From NCBI RefSeq assembly GCF_014358015.1, contig NZ_JACONV010000023.1:1-64000 (forward strand): DNA of 64,000 bases, in the 5' to 3' direction. The notes under the pieces were generated by a model that ran no database searches, had not been told where the DNA came from, and was given only the letters and a program-made list of their open reading frames with translations. Position 1 is the first letter of the stretch, and every line of letters begins with the position of its first letter. Shown here one piece after another: positions 1-8,234 of the stretch. The translations under genes and the position numbers were made by a program. The stretch comes from Pseudomonas triticifolii. Lineage in GTDB: Bacteria; Pseudomonadota; Gammaproteobacteria; Pseudomonadales; Pseudomonadaceae.

Positions 1-38
1 TCAGGGTTATACGCAAATCCTGCTGCAACCATCAGACT

Positions 39-61
39 GTGGGAGGCGGCTTGCCGGCGAT
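39..61 (+). repeat. REP sequence, type B
   Basis: The sequence starts GTGGGAGGCGGCTTGCCGGC and continues GAT. The same 23-mer occurs at 24341-24363 and in inverted form, with one mismatch, at 38146-38168. It has the short hairpin-forming core (GGCGGCTTGCCGGC) typical of Pseudomonas REPs and sits in the gap downstream of the oxidoreductase gene. Nothing else is recognised in positions 1-161. Confidence 0.75.
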
Positions 62-161
62 GCTGTTTCTGAAGCGACACATCGTCCACTAAGACGCCGC
101 AAAGGGTACGCATCCTGTTAAACGCGAACGCAACCGTTGTTCATCCCGACAGCCATCTCCC

Positions 162-932
162 TCAAATCCCGCTGAACCAGTTGTACCCCTGATCTTCCCA
201 GTACCCGCCGGGGTTCTCGTTGCTGACGAAGATCTCGACGATGTGCTTGGGGTTCTTGAAGCCCAGCTTGGTCGGTACGCGTACGCGCAACGGGTAGCCG
301 TAATCAGGCGGCAGGGCCACTTCACCGAAGTCCAGCGCGAGCAAGGTCTGCGGGTGCAGCGCAGTGGGCATGTCCAGGCTTGAATAGTAGCGATCGGCAC
401 ACTTGAAGCCGACAAACCGCGCTGTGGTGTCTGCGCCGATGTATTCCAGAAACGTCCTCAGCGGCACGCCACCCCACTGCCCTATCGCGCTCCAGCCTTC
501 AATGCAGATCAAGCGAGTGATGTCCGTACGCTGCGGCAACTTGCGCAGTGCCTCGATCGTCCAGGGTTGTTTGTCACGCACCAGCCCGGACACCGCCAGA
601 CGATAATCGGCAAGCTCCAGCTCGGGCACGTTGTACTCGGGGTAGAACGCGTTGAACGGAAACGGGTTGGTCATTTGCGCCTTGCTGTAGGTCGGGGCGA
701 GTTTCTGGCCGTTGAACAGCCAGGCCTGGACCCGGTCGTTCCAGCGCGACATGGCCCACAACGCCTTGTCGACCTGATCACCGTCCTGCAGGTTGCAGCC
801 GGTCAGCATCGACATCGCGCCCACCGTCAATCCTGCGCGCAGAAACGAACGACGCTGTATGTCGACCAACTGCGTCTGTTGCGCAGGCTCGAGCCGGATG
901 CGCTGGGTGATGCGTTTGCGTGGCTCATTCAT
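162..932 (-). CDS. Tat-exported molybdopterin-dependent oxidoreductase (sulfite oxidase/MsrP-like fold)
   Basis: This 256-residue protein has a Tat-type N-terminus: the twin arginines are R27-R28 in QRRSFLRAG, followed by a hydrophobic stretch and a lipobox-like LTGC ending at C46. It is probably exported folded and may be lipid-anchored. The core carries the sulfite-oxidase family pattern RLICIEGWSAIGQW, in which C143 is the expected molybdenum ligand, and later GVPLRTFLEYIG and LPPDYGYPLRVRVP. It is shorter than E. coli MsrP (about 330) and lacks a recognisable dimerisation domain. Its ATG overlaps the stop of the upstream cytochrome b gene by 4 bases (ATGA), so the two are translationally coupled and the cytochrome is the likely electron donor. 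The substrate is unknown; methionine sulfoxide reduction is only one possibility. Confidence 0.88.
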   Translation of the reverse strand: MNEPRKRITQRIRLEPAQQTQLVDIQRRSFLRAGLTVGAMSMLTGCNLQDGDQVDKALWAMSRWNDRVQAWLFNGQKLAPTYSKAQMTNPFPFNAFYPEYNVPELELADYRLAVSGLVRDKQPWTIEALRKLPQRTDITRLICIEGWSAIGQWGGVPLRTFLEYIGADTTARFVGFKCADRYYSSLDMPTALHPQTLLALDFGEVALPPDYGYPLRVRVPTKLGFKNPKHIVEIFVSNENPGGYWEDQGYNWFSGI

Positions 933-1549
933 GGCTTGGCAGCTCCCTCTTCGTTCGGCTGGCGGCCGCCGGTGATCATCGGTAACAAGGTCCGGGGCAC
1001 CAGCAACACCAGCGCCAGATGGACGACGACAAACGCGCCGATGGCCGCCATGGCTCCAAAATGCACCCAGCGGGCAACGTCATAACCGCCCAGCAGACTG
1101 GCCAGTTCCTGAAACTGCACCGGTTTCCACAATGCCAGGCCCGAAACCACGACCAGCACACCCATCGCCAGCACCAGCCAGTACATCAGGCGTTGCACGG
1201 CGTTGTACTGACCTTTGATGTGGGCCAGCTTGAAACGTAAAGCGTCGACCACATCGCGCTTCACGTCGCCGGGACGCACCGGCAGCAGGTCACGCTTGAA
1301 GTGCCGACTGAACACGCCATACAGCACGTAGATCAGGCCATTGATGACCAACAGCCACATGACCGCGAAATGCCAGGCAATGGAACCGCCCAGCCAGCCG
1401 CCGAGGGTCAGGGATTTGGGGAAGGTGAACGGCATCAAAGGCGATGCGTTGTAGATAGCCCAGCCGCTCATGAACATGCAGACCATGCCCACGGCGTTGA
1501 CCCAGTGCGTGAGGCGCACAGGCCAGGGGTGGATCGGGCGGGTTTTCAT
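929..1549 (-). CDS. Cytochrome b561-family membrane protein
   Basis: A 206-residue integral membrane protein beginning MKTRPIHPWPVRLTHWVNA. The H in LTHW and others in the helices are candidate heme b ligands. Four hydrophobic segments are visible, at about residues 14-34, 55-80, 115-140 and 155-185. It is a diheme b-type cytochrome expected to pass electrons from the quinone pool to the coupled periplasmic molybdoenzyme. The ATG at 1549 is preferred over an in-frame GTG at 1564 because GAGGAA lies 9 bases upstream of it and the GTG would overlap that ribosome site. The partner of MsrP-type enzymes is usually MsrQ; this one looks instead like the cytochrome b/b6-561 group (Ni/Fe-hydrogenase b-type). 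Confidence 0.88.
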   Translation of the reverse strand: MKTRPIHPWPVRLTHWVNAVGMVCMFMSGWAIYNASPLMPFTFPKSLTLGGWLGGSIAWHFAVMWLLVINGLIYVLYGVFSRHFKRDLLPVRPGDVKRDVVDALRFKLAHIKGQYNAVQRLMYWLVLAMGVLVVVSGLALWKPVQFQELASLLGGYDVARWVHFGAMAAIGAFVVVHLALVLLVPRTLLPMITGGRQPNEEGAAKP

Positions 1550-1635
1550 CGTGATATTCCTCACCGTGAGGCGCTGCAGAACAACAAGGCAGACAGGCGA
1601 CCGAAGTCGCCTGCCGTTACGCTCGTCAGGTGCGA

Positions 1636-2241
1636 TTACATGGGCGGGGTGAAACCGTCCTTGCCGACCGCAACACCGCGCGCCGACTTGCCGTCATCGG
1701 CCGGGAACAGCACGACCTTGGCACCGGCTTTCAGCTCGCTGCGCTGACCTGGCTCAACGTACGCAATCGGCACGTCTTGCGGCACAACCAGTTGTTTCTC
1801 GCCGCCTTTGTACTGAACGGTCAGCGTGCGCCCGTTGGCCTTGGACAGCGTGCCAACGGTGCCGTTGGTCATGGTGCCCGTGCTGCCATCGGAGTTTTCC
1901 CAGCCGTAGTGACCTTCGCCGCTGCCCTTCAGGCTGGCTTCGAAAACCGTCACTTCCAGCGCTTTCAGCGTGCCGTCAGCCTGAGGAATGGCGGCCGAGC
2001 CGACAAAACTGTCAGCCTTGATGGATTCAAGATCAGCCTTGGAGACCAGGCGGATACCGGTCTTGTCTGTCAACTGGATACTTTGGTGCTGACCGGAACG
2101 GGTGGTGAAATTCAGGGTATCGGCCTGGAGGCTATCGACAGTGCCGCGCATCGGCTTGACCACCGGCATGTCGGCGGCCTGGGTCATGACAGCGGCGCTG
2201 AGCAGCAACAGGCCGAACGTAGTGGACAGTGCAGTCTTCAT
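1636..2241 (-). CDS. Periplasmic DUF5666-like protein
   Basis: A 201-residue protein with a clear Sec signal peptide: MKTALSTTFG, a hydrophobic core, and likely cleavage after residue 22 (TQA/AD). The mature part holds repeated small beta modules such as PMRGTVDSLQADTLNF and VGTLSKANGRTLTVQY, the pattern of DUF5666 domains. I recognise no catalytic motif. The reading frame stays open upstream to 2520, but that would run into the divergent response-regulator gene. ATG 2241 has AAGGAAT just upstream and begins a proper signal peptide, so it is chosen. It is first in the minus-strand set with the cytochrome b and oxidoreductase genes (86-base gap) and starts 70 bp from the CusR-like palindrome. 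Homologues are sometimes named metal ABC transporter permease, which the sequence does not support. Confidence 0.85.
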   Translation of the reverse strand: MKTALSTTFGLLLLSAAVMTQAADMPVVKPMRGTVDSLQADTLNFTTRSGQHQSIQLTDKTGIRLVSKADLESIKADSFVGSAAIPQADGTLKALEVTVFEASLKGSGEGHYGWENSDGSTGTMTNGTVGTLSKANGRTLTVQYKGGEKQLVVPQDVPIAYVEPGQRSELKAGAKVVLFPADDGKSARGVAVGKDGFTPPM

Positions 2242-2310
2242 CGGTAATTCCTTGGCAGAGGGGTCTGAACGCATCTTTGCACCGCTACCGGCACCGCAGA
2301 ATGACCGGGC

Positions 2311-2328
2311 AATGACATTTTTGTCATT
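2311..2328. promoter_or_regulatory. CusR/CopR-like operator palindrome
   Basis: A perfect 7-bp inverted repeat, AATGACA then TTTT then TGTCATT, lies in the divergent gap between the DUF5666-like gene and the response-regulator gene. It closely resembles the E. coli CusR box (AATGACAAnnTTGTCATT), which HprR also recognises. It is likely the binding site of the adjacent regulator acting on both promoters; this is inferred from pattern and position. Confidence 0.7.
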
Positions 2329-2406
2329 CGCCGGACACCTTACCGGCAACTGGTTAGACTTCGGCATCGGCGCTGAGGGCGCCTGCAGAGCGTAGCGGAC
2401 ATCACG

Positions 2407-3102
2407 ATGCATATCCTTCTGATCGAAGACGACACCAAGACCGGGGAGTACCTGAAGAAAGGTCTGGGCGAATCCGGCTATAAGGTCGACTGGACCCAGC
2501 ACGGGGCCGACGGCCTGCACCTGGCGCTGGAAAACCGCTACGACCTGATCGTGCTCGACGTGATGCTGCCCGGCATCGACGGCTGGCAGATCATCGAAGT
2601 GCTACGCGCCAGACAGGACGTGCCCGTGTTGTTTCTGACCGCTCGCGATCAATTGCAGGACCGCATTCGCGGGCTGGAACTGGGTGCCGATGATTATCTG
2701 GTCAAACCGTTCTCGTTCACCGAACTGCTGCTGCGCATCCGCACCATCCTGCGCCGTGGCGTGGTGCGCGAGGCCGATCATTTCCATCTGGCCGATCTTG
2801 AACTGGACCTGCTGCGCCGTCGGGTCACGCGCCAGCAACAGGTCATCGTGCTGACCAACAAGGAGTTCGCCCTGCTGCATCTGTTCCTGCGTCGCGAAGG
2901 CGATGTGCTATCGCGCACCCAGATTGCCTCTGAGGTCTGGGACATGAACTTCGACAGCGACACCAACGTGGTGGATGTCGCCATCAAGCGCCTGCGCAGC
3001 AAGATCGACCTGCCCTACCCGACCAAACTCATCCATACCGTGCGTGGCATTGGTTACGTGTGCGAGGTGCGGCCGTGCAGCGCAGACGCCGACCTTCCCT
3101 GA
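2407..3102 (+). CDS. Heavy-metal type response regulator (OmpR family)
   Basis: A 231-residue OmpR-class regulator. The receiver domain occupies about residues 1-115: acidic pair E7-D8, phospho-acceptor D51 in VLDVMLPG, T78 and K100 in DYLVKPF. A winged-helix DNA-binding domain follows at about 130-225, with LTNKEFALLHLFL, an SDTNVVDVAIKRLRSKID recognition region and HTVRGIGYV. It belongs to the CopR/CusR/CzcR/HprR-like subgroup. The histidine kinase gene overlaps its 3' end by about 30-40 bases. A CusR-like box lies 80 bp upstream, suggesting control of itself and of the divergent redox genes. The signal (copper, another metal or oxidative stress) cannot be told from sequence. Confidence 0.93.
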   Translation: MHILLIEDDTKTGEYLKKGLGESGYKVDWTQHGADGLHLALENRYDLIVLDVMLPGIDGWQIIEVLRARQDVPVLFLTARDQLQDRIRGLELGADDYLVKPFSFTELLLRIRTILRRGVVREADHFHLADLELDLLRRRVTRQQQVIVLTNKEFALLHLFLRREGDVLSRTQIASEVWDMNFDSDTNVVDVAIKRLRSKIDLPYPTKLIHTVRGIGYVCEVRPCSADADLP

Positions 3103-4469
3103 CCCTGCGTTCGACCCTGGCCTTCTCACTGGTGGCGATGCTCACGGTCGGCGGCGCTGGCCTGTACCTCTATCGGTCGATGGAGCAGACCGTGATGCAG
3201 CGCTCCGACCACGCCGTGCTGGCGCGCCTGGATCACTTTCGCAAGCTGCTGCGTTACGACCTGACCATGGACAACCTCAAAGGCAGCCCGCAACTGTTCG
3301 AAAACATGCTCGACAGCGAAGAAGACATCTTCATCATTGGCGAGCCGGGCAAGCCGCCGGTGATTTCGGTCAACCCGCAGCGCGCTCCCCTGCCAGAGCT
3401 ACCGACCGTGGCTCAGGATCAGCCGTTACGCGTCGAGGACCTGCGCAGTGGCATGAGCCTGCAGGGCGTGCCCTTGCGTGCGGCGGCTGTACAAGTCATG
3501 TCCAACGGCGTCGAAGTGCGCTTGCAGGCCGCGCACCTGATGGTCAAGGAAATGGCCATGCTCGCCACTTTCCGCGAGCGTATCTATGCAGCAGTGGCGT
3601 TGGCGTTTCTGGTCACGGCGCTGCTGGGTTACGCGCTGTTACGGCGCGGTCTGCGGCCGTTGCGCAGGATGGCAGCGCATGCCGCGGCCATCACGCCGAC
3701 CAGCCTGCACACCCGACTCGACAGCCACGATACGCCGGTAGAACTGCAGCAGTTGAACGACGCCTTCAATGCCATGCTCGACCGCCTGGACGACGGCTAT
3801 CGCCGCCTGACACAGTTTTCCGCCGACCTGGCACACGAGATCCGCACCCCCGTCGGTTCGCTGATGGGCCATTGCCAGGTCGCACTGCGCCAGAACCGCA
3901 GCGCCGATGAGTATCAAGCGCTACTGGCCTCCAATCTGGAAGAGCTGGAGCGGATTTCGCGGCTGGTGGAAAGCATTCTGTTTCTGGCCCGCGCCGACGA
4001 AGCCCAGGCTGCGCTTGAACGCAAACCGCTGGACCTCAACGATGAATTGCACAGAGTGGCCGGTTATTTCGAAGGGCTGGCCGAAGAACGCAACATGACC
4101 CTGACCCCCAGCGGCCAAGGCGCGCTGCTGGCCGACCCTATCCTGTTGCGCCGGGCGCTGAGCAATCTGGTGGCCAACGCCATTCGCTATGCCGACGAAA
4201 ACAGCGAGATCCTGATGCGCGTCGTTGCGCGGGATGGACACTGGTACGTGCAGGTGGAAAATCAGGGACCGGTATTACCGCACGCCAGCCTGACGCGTCT
4301 GTTCGACCGTTTCTATCGCGGCGACGCCTCACGCCACCAGCGTTCGGACTCCAATGGCCTGGGGCTGGCCATTGTCGCGGCGATCATGCACCTGCACGGC
4401 GGTCGGGTCGAAGTGGCCCAACCCGCCGCCGGACGCATCTGTTTCAGCCTGGTGTTCCCGGCGAACTGA
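3060..4469 (+). CDS. Heavy-metal sensor histidine kinase
   Basis: A membrane kinase of about 465-469 residues. Transmembrane helix 1 spans about 17-38; a periplasmic sensor of about 135 residues follows; transmembrane helix 2 lies at about 177-196. Then come a HAMP segment, the H-box SADLAHEIRTPVGS with phospho-accepting H259, an N-box (NLVANAIRYAD) and a G-box (NGLGLAIVAAIMHLHGGRV). This is a complete CusS/CopS-type kinase. The start is uncertain: GTG 3060 and GTG 3075 are both possible, and both overlap the regulator gene, which implies translational coupling. It should phosphorylate the adjacent regulator. Confidence 0.92.
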   Translation: MRGAAVQRRRRPSLTLRSTLAFSLVAMLTVGGAGLYLYRSMEQTVMQRSDHAVLARLDHFRKLLRYDLTMDNLKGSPQLFENMLDSEEDIFIIGEPGKPPVISVNPQRAPLPELPTVAQDQPLRVEDLRSGMSLQGVPLRAAAVQVMSNGVEVRLQAAHLMVKEMAMLATFRERIYAAVALAFLVTALLGYALLRRGLRPLRRMAAHAAAITPTSLHTRLDSHDTPVELQQLNDAFNAMLDRLDDGYRRLTQFSADLAHEIRTPVGSLMGHCQVALRQNRSADEYQALLASNLEELERISRLVESILFLARADEAQAALERKPLDLNDELHRVAGYFEGLAEERNMTLTPSGQGALLADPILLRRALSNLVANAIRYADENSEILMRVVARDGHWYVQVENQGPVLPHASLTRLFDRFYRGDASRHQRSDSNGLGLAIVAAIMHLHGGRVEVAQPAAGRICFSLVFPAN

Positions 4470-4486
4470 CGCAAGCACAGGGCGGA

Positions 4487-5155
4487 TTACGATTTTTTCT
4501 CGTGGGCGATGGCCAGCTTGTAGAAAGTCGCCGAGCCACCCTCGGTGTTGTAGCCCGTGTTGTCCTGGGTGTAGACCCCGGCTTTGAAGTAGAACAGCTT
4601 GGTACTCCACGCCGGGTCGAGCTTGGCGAACCACACTGCGTTGAACGCGTTGACGGTCAGGTCGCCCGCCGGTGTGAGGTTGATGCTGTAGTTGAAGCGT
4701 TCGTTGAGCGGCACGCCCTGCGCGATGATGATCACCTCGATTTCCGCGTCCGGGGTGCGGCGAAACTTGGCGACGATGTTGCCTGTCTTCAATTTCTCCT
4801 TGTACTGGTACTCCACCTTCAGCAACGGCTCGGTGCTCTGGTAGCAGTGAATCTGACCGATCACGATCTTGCCGCTCGATGGCACCTGATCGACTTCCAG
4901 CGTGGCACGCAGAAAATTGTCGGCGCTGGAGTAGTTCCAGTTGAACGCCCTGCCGTCCGCCGTCGTTTCGCGCAACTCGGAACGCGGATACTTGGCGTTC
5001 TCTGTCGTGGAACCGGTCACAGGTGCCCAGAAAAACAGCGTATCGCCGGAGCGAAAATAACCATCCTGATAGCCCTTCATCAATTTCGGGGTTTCGATGA
5101 TGGTTGCAGGCGTCCCGACAGGGACGGACAGATTCCAGGTGGCAAGGTCGATCAT
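4487..5155 (-). CDS. Polysaccharide lyase family 7 (alginate lyase)
   Basis: A 222-residue protein covering a whole PL7 jelly-roll domain. The three family signatures are present: RSELR (58-62), QIH (101-103) and YFKAGVYTQ (189-197), supplying the catalytic Arg, Gln, His and Tyr. It should cleave alginate by beta-elimination. The frame is open to 5230, but ATG 5155 (MIDLATWNLS) aligns with the usual start of short Pseudomonas PL7 enzymes. Neither this start nor the longer one gives a convincing signal peptide, so export is not evident. It is monocistronic, convergent with the kinase gene (17-bp gap), and not next to alginate biosynthesis genes. Confidence 0.9.
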   Translation of the reverse strand: MIDLATWNLSVPVGTPATIIETPKLMKGYQDGYFRSGDTLFFWAPVTGSTTENAKYPRSELRETTADGRAFNWNYSSADNFLRATLEVDQVPSSGKIVIGQIHCYQSTEPLLKVEYQYKEKLKTGNIVAKFRRTPDAEIEVIIIAQGVPLNERFNYSINLTPAGDLTVNAFNAVWFAKLDPAWSTKLFYFKAGVYTQDNTGYNTEGGSATFYKLAIAHEKKS

Positions 5156-5697
5156 GGCATTGCTCGCAAGGTGCGCGATGCGCATCAGCAAAAGGGCTCT
5201 GGAACGGGCACCTCGGCCCGTTCGGTTCAACCAGACTATCGGCTGAATCGTTTACTTTTTAAACACAAACGACAAACCCATGACGCCAATAAACCGTCTA
5301 ATTACCGCCAGTGCCACTATATTGATGTCAATTTTCTCCTTTGGTGGGTTGACCCGCTCTGACCTGTAAGCGTGGATTTACACGGACTTGATCTTTTCGG
5401 CATCGCGCCATTTTTTTGGAGACTCGATCCGAAAACAGCTCATCAGATTGGAAATTAACGACGAACGGTCGTCTTTATTCATGTTGAAAAGGAACTTTTC
5501 GGGCTTTTCACTTACTACGCACCCCCACTCATCGGGGTATGGCGATCGACATCCTGTACGCCCTCGGCCGCCTGAGTTGAAACACTCCGCTCGGCAATTT
5601 CCGGTTGACTGTAATAACTTGTTACGGGATATTAGTTAGCAAGCTATTAATATCCTCGCTAACAATATTGCTCCTAACTAAATTTCTGGTGTTTTAC
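5156..5697. other. Intergenic region, relatively AT-rich, no supported gene
   Basis: This 540-bp gap between the divergent alginate lyase and marR genes is visibly richer in A and T than its neighbours. An 83-codon frame at 5388-5639 has no good ribosome site, unlike codon use and no recognisable motif, so it is not called. The right end holds the marR promoter and palindromes annotated separately. A small inverted repeat (ACGAC/GTCGT) lies near 5458-5472. Confidence 0.6.
5605..5661 (+). promoter_or_regulatory. Candidate marR/efflux operon promoter and operator
   Basis: TTGACT (5605-5610) and GATATT (5628-5633), 17 bp apart, form a plausible sigma-70 promoter. Between them lies an imperfect 15-bp palindrome, GTAATAACTTGTTAC (5611-5625). 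Just downstream is a wider pair of arms, TTAGC near 5636 and GCTAA near 5658. Such palindromes overlapping the promoter fit autorepression by the MarR protein encoded downstream. This is inference from pattern only. Confidence 0.5.
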
Positions 5698-6150
5698 ATG
5701 TCCGTCGATGCGCTTCATCGGGCGATCAGCAGCGGTCTGGTTGCAGCGTCACGCCACTGGCGACGCAACTGCCAGACCACGCTGGCCACCTACGGTATTT
5801 CCGAAGCCTGTGCGGGGCCGCTGCTGGCCATCGCGCGGCTGGGTGACGGCGTGCATCAGGTCAAAGTCGCCCATGCAGCCGGTATGGAAAGCCCGACCCT
5901 GGTCCGTTTGCTGGATCAACTTTGCAAGGCTGGCATCGTTTGTCGCGCCGAAGACCCCAACGACCGTCGTGCCAAGGCGTTGAGCCTGACAGCCAAAGGT
6001 CGCGAACTGGCCGGATCAATCGAAAGCGAGCTGACACGCCTACGCGCTGAAGTGTTGAAAGGTGTCGAGCCTGCTGATCTGGAAGCCGCGCTGCGTGTAT
6101 TCCAGGCGTTTTCCGAGGCTGCCCGCGCTGACCAGGAGGGGCAGGTGTGA
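5698..6150 (+). CDS. MarR-family transcriptional regulator
   Basis: A 150-residue MarR-type winged-helix protein starting MSVDALHRAIS. The recognition region is VAHAAGMESPTLVRLLDQL followed by the wing CRAEDPNDRRAKALSLTAKG, both typical of MarR. The frame extends upstream to 5605, but that segment lies in the promoter and encodes an unlikely hydrophobic stretch; ATG 5698 fits the family start. Its stop overlaps the start of the FUSC transporter gene by 4 bases. It probably represses the operon until an aromatic acid or similar ligand binds. Confidence 0.9.
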   Translation: MSVDALHRAISSGLVAASRHWRRNCQTTLATYGISEACAGPLLAIARLGDGVHQVKVAHAAGMESPTLVRLLDQLCKAGIVCRAEDPNDRRAKALSLTAKGRELAGSIESELTRLRAEVLKGVEPADLEAALRVFQAFSEAARADQEGQV

Positions 6151-8234
6151 ACGGATTTTTCTCCAGCGTGCCGCCCGCACGCGACTGGTTTTATGGCGTG
6201 CGCACCTTCGGTGCCTCCATGCTGGCGCTGTACATCGCGCTGCTGATGGAAATGCCCCGTCCTTATTGGGCGATGGCCACCGTGTACATCGTATCGAGCC
6301 CGTTTGTGGGCCCCACCAGCTCCAAGGCGCTGTATCGTGCCGCCGGTACGCTGGCGGGTGCTGCGGCATCGGTGCTGCTGGTGCCGATGTTCGTGCAGAC
6401 GCCGTTCTTGCTGGCCGTAGTCGTCGGGCTGTGGACGGGCACGCTGCTGTTTCTGTCCCTGCACCTGCGCACCGCCAACAGCTACGCGCTGATGCTGGCC
6501 GGCTACACCCTGCCGCTGATCTCGCTGCCGGTGGTGGACAATCCGCAGGCGGTATTCGATATAGCGGTGTCACGTACCGAAGAAATCTTTCTGGGCATTA
6601 TCTGCGCTGCAGTCGTCGGCGCGATGTTCTGGCCCAGACGCCTCGCCCCGGTGTTTCAGGCTACAACTGAAAAGTGGTTCGCCGATGCGTCCAGCTACAG
6701 CGACCACTTCCTGAGCCGTACTTGCAACCCTGAAGAGATCGCCACGCTGCGTAACGCGATGGTCGCCAGCTTCAACTCGCTGGAAATGATGATCGGCCAA
6801 CTGAGCCACGAAGGCGCGCGCAAGCAAACCGTACGCAATGCTCATGAGCTGCGCGGACGCATGATTCACTTGTTGCCCGTCATCGATGCCCTCGACGACG
6901 CACTCTGGGCGCTGGAGCGTCGCACGCCCGCGCTGCTCGCCAGCCTGTCGCCCGTGCTGCTGGAGGCCCGCACCTGGCTGAAAAACACCGCCGACGCCCC
7001 CCAGCAGGAACAGTGGCAGCAACTGCATAGATCGATGGAGCAGTTGCAACCGGACTCTGCACAGCTCGACGACCGCGACCAGTTGCTGCTTTCCAACGTG
7101 CTGTTTCGTCTAGGCGAATGGATCGACTTGTGGCAGGACTGCCGCACGCTGCAATTTGCGATCAAGACCGACGACCAGTCGCAGTGGCGCGCCGTCTATC
7201 GCCACTGGCGTCTGGCTCGTCTTACGCCCTTTCTCGACCGTGGCCTGATGCTCTACTCGGTGGCCTCGACCGTTCTGGCAATCATCGTCGCCTCGGTGCT
7301 CTGGATTCTGCTGGGCTGGAAAGATGGCGCGAGTGCCGTGGCGCTGGCGGCCGTGTCGTGCAGCTTCTTCGCCGCCATGGACGACCCCGCGCCGCAGATC
7401 TATCGGTTCTTTTTCTGGACCATGCTCTCGGTGGTGTTCGCCAGCCTGTACCTGTTCGTGGTGCTGCCTAACCTGCATGACTTTGCGATGCTGGTGCTGG
7501 CATTTTCGGTGCCGTTCATTTGCGTCGGCACACTGACCGTGCAACCACGCTTCTTTCTCGGCACGCTGCTGACCATCGTCAACACCTCGTCCTTCATCAG
7601 CATCCAGAGCGCCTACGATGCGGACTTCCTGAATTTTCTCAACGCCAACCTCGCGGGACCCGCAGGTTTGCTGTTCGCCTTCATCTGGACGCTGGTGTTC
7701 CGCCCGTTCGGTGTGGACCTGGCGGTCAAGCGCCTGACCCGTTTCAGCTGGCGCGATATCGCCAGCCTCAGCGAAGACTCGACGCTGGCCGAACACCGAC
7801 GCATGGGCGTGCAGATGCTCGATCGTCTGATGCAGCAACTGCCGCGCCTGACACTGACCGCGCAGGACACCGGCATTGCACTGCGCGAGCTGCGTGTCGC
7901 GCTGAACATGCTCGACCTGCTGGCCTACACCCGCCGGGCAACACCGCAGGCTCAGGTGCTGCTGCGCCAGGTGATCGACGAAGTCAGCGGCTACTTCCGG
8001 CACTGCACCAAGGCCGGCGAGCGCCTTCCCGCGCCCCGTGGCCTGCTGATGCTGATGGACCGCGCACGCCGTTCATTGACCGATCAGGACATGGGCGACA
8101 ACCCGGCCCGCGTGCACCTGCTGCACGCGCTCAGCGGCCTGCGCCTGGCGCTGCTGCCGGGTGTGGAAATCGTCACCGTGGGCGGAGAACTGACCGAACA
8201 ACTGCCGCATAACATCGATGGAGCGCCTCTATGA
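6147..8234 (+). CDS. FUSC-family inner-membrane efflux protein (AaeB-like)
   Basis: A 695-residue protein with two blocks of membrane helices (about residues 15-165 and 365-515), each followed by a soluble domain. This is the duplicated fusaric-acid-resistance/AaeB architecture. It starts with GTG overlapping the marR stop. With the following DUF1656, HlyD and NodT genes it forms a complete three-component exporter plus small membrane subunit. Family knowledge suggests export of aromatic carboxylic acids or fusaric-acid-like compounds; the substrate cannot be read from the sequence. The DUF1656 gene overlaps its end by 4 bases. Confidence 0.92.
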   Translation: MNGFFSSVPPARDWFYGVRTFGASMLALYIALLMEMPRPYWAMATVYIVSSPFVGPTSSKALYRAAGTLAGAAASVLLVPMFVQTPFLLAVVVGLWTGTLLFLSLHLRTANSYALMLAGYTLPLISLPVVDNPQAVFDIAVSRTEEIFLGIICAAVVGAMFWPRRLAPVFQATTEKWFADASSYSDHFLSRTCNPEEIATLRNAMVASFNSLEMMIGQLSHEGARKQTVRNAHELRGRMIHLLPVIDALDDALWALERRTPALLASLSPVLLEARTWLKNTADAPQQEQWQQLHRSMEQLQPDSAQLDDRDQLLLSNVLFRLGEWIDLWQDCRTLQFAIKTDDQSQWRAVYRHWRLARLTPFLDRGLMLYSVASTVLAIIVASVLWILLGWKDGASAVALAAVSCSFFAAMDDPAPQIYRFFFWTMLSVVFASLYLFVVLPNLHDFAMLVLAFSVPFICVGTLTVQPRFFLGTLLTIVNTSSFISIQSAYDADFLNFLNANLAGPAGLLFAFIWTLVFRPFGVDLAVKRLTRFSWRDIASLSEDSTLAEHRRMGVQMLDRLMQQLPRLTLTAQDTGIALRELRVALNMLDLLAYTRRATPQAQVLLRQVIDEVSGYFRHCTKAGERLPAPRGLLMLMDRARRSLTDQDMGDNPARVHLLHALSGLRLALLPGVEIVTVGGELTEQLPHNIDGAPL

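Noticed and set aside
1636..2520. Longer start (2520) for the DUF5666-like gene
   Set aside because: It would overlap the divergent response-regulator coding region by over 100 bases and hide the signal peptide; ATG 2241 has its own ribosome site.
5388..5639. 83-codon ORF in the gap before marR
   Set aside because: No convincing ribosome site, no motif, AT-rich context and overlap with the marR promoter make it unlikely to be a gene.
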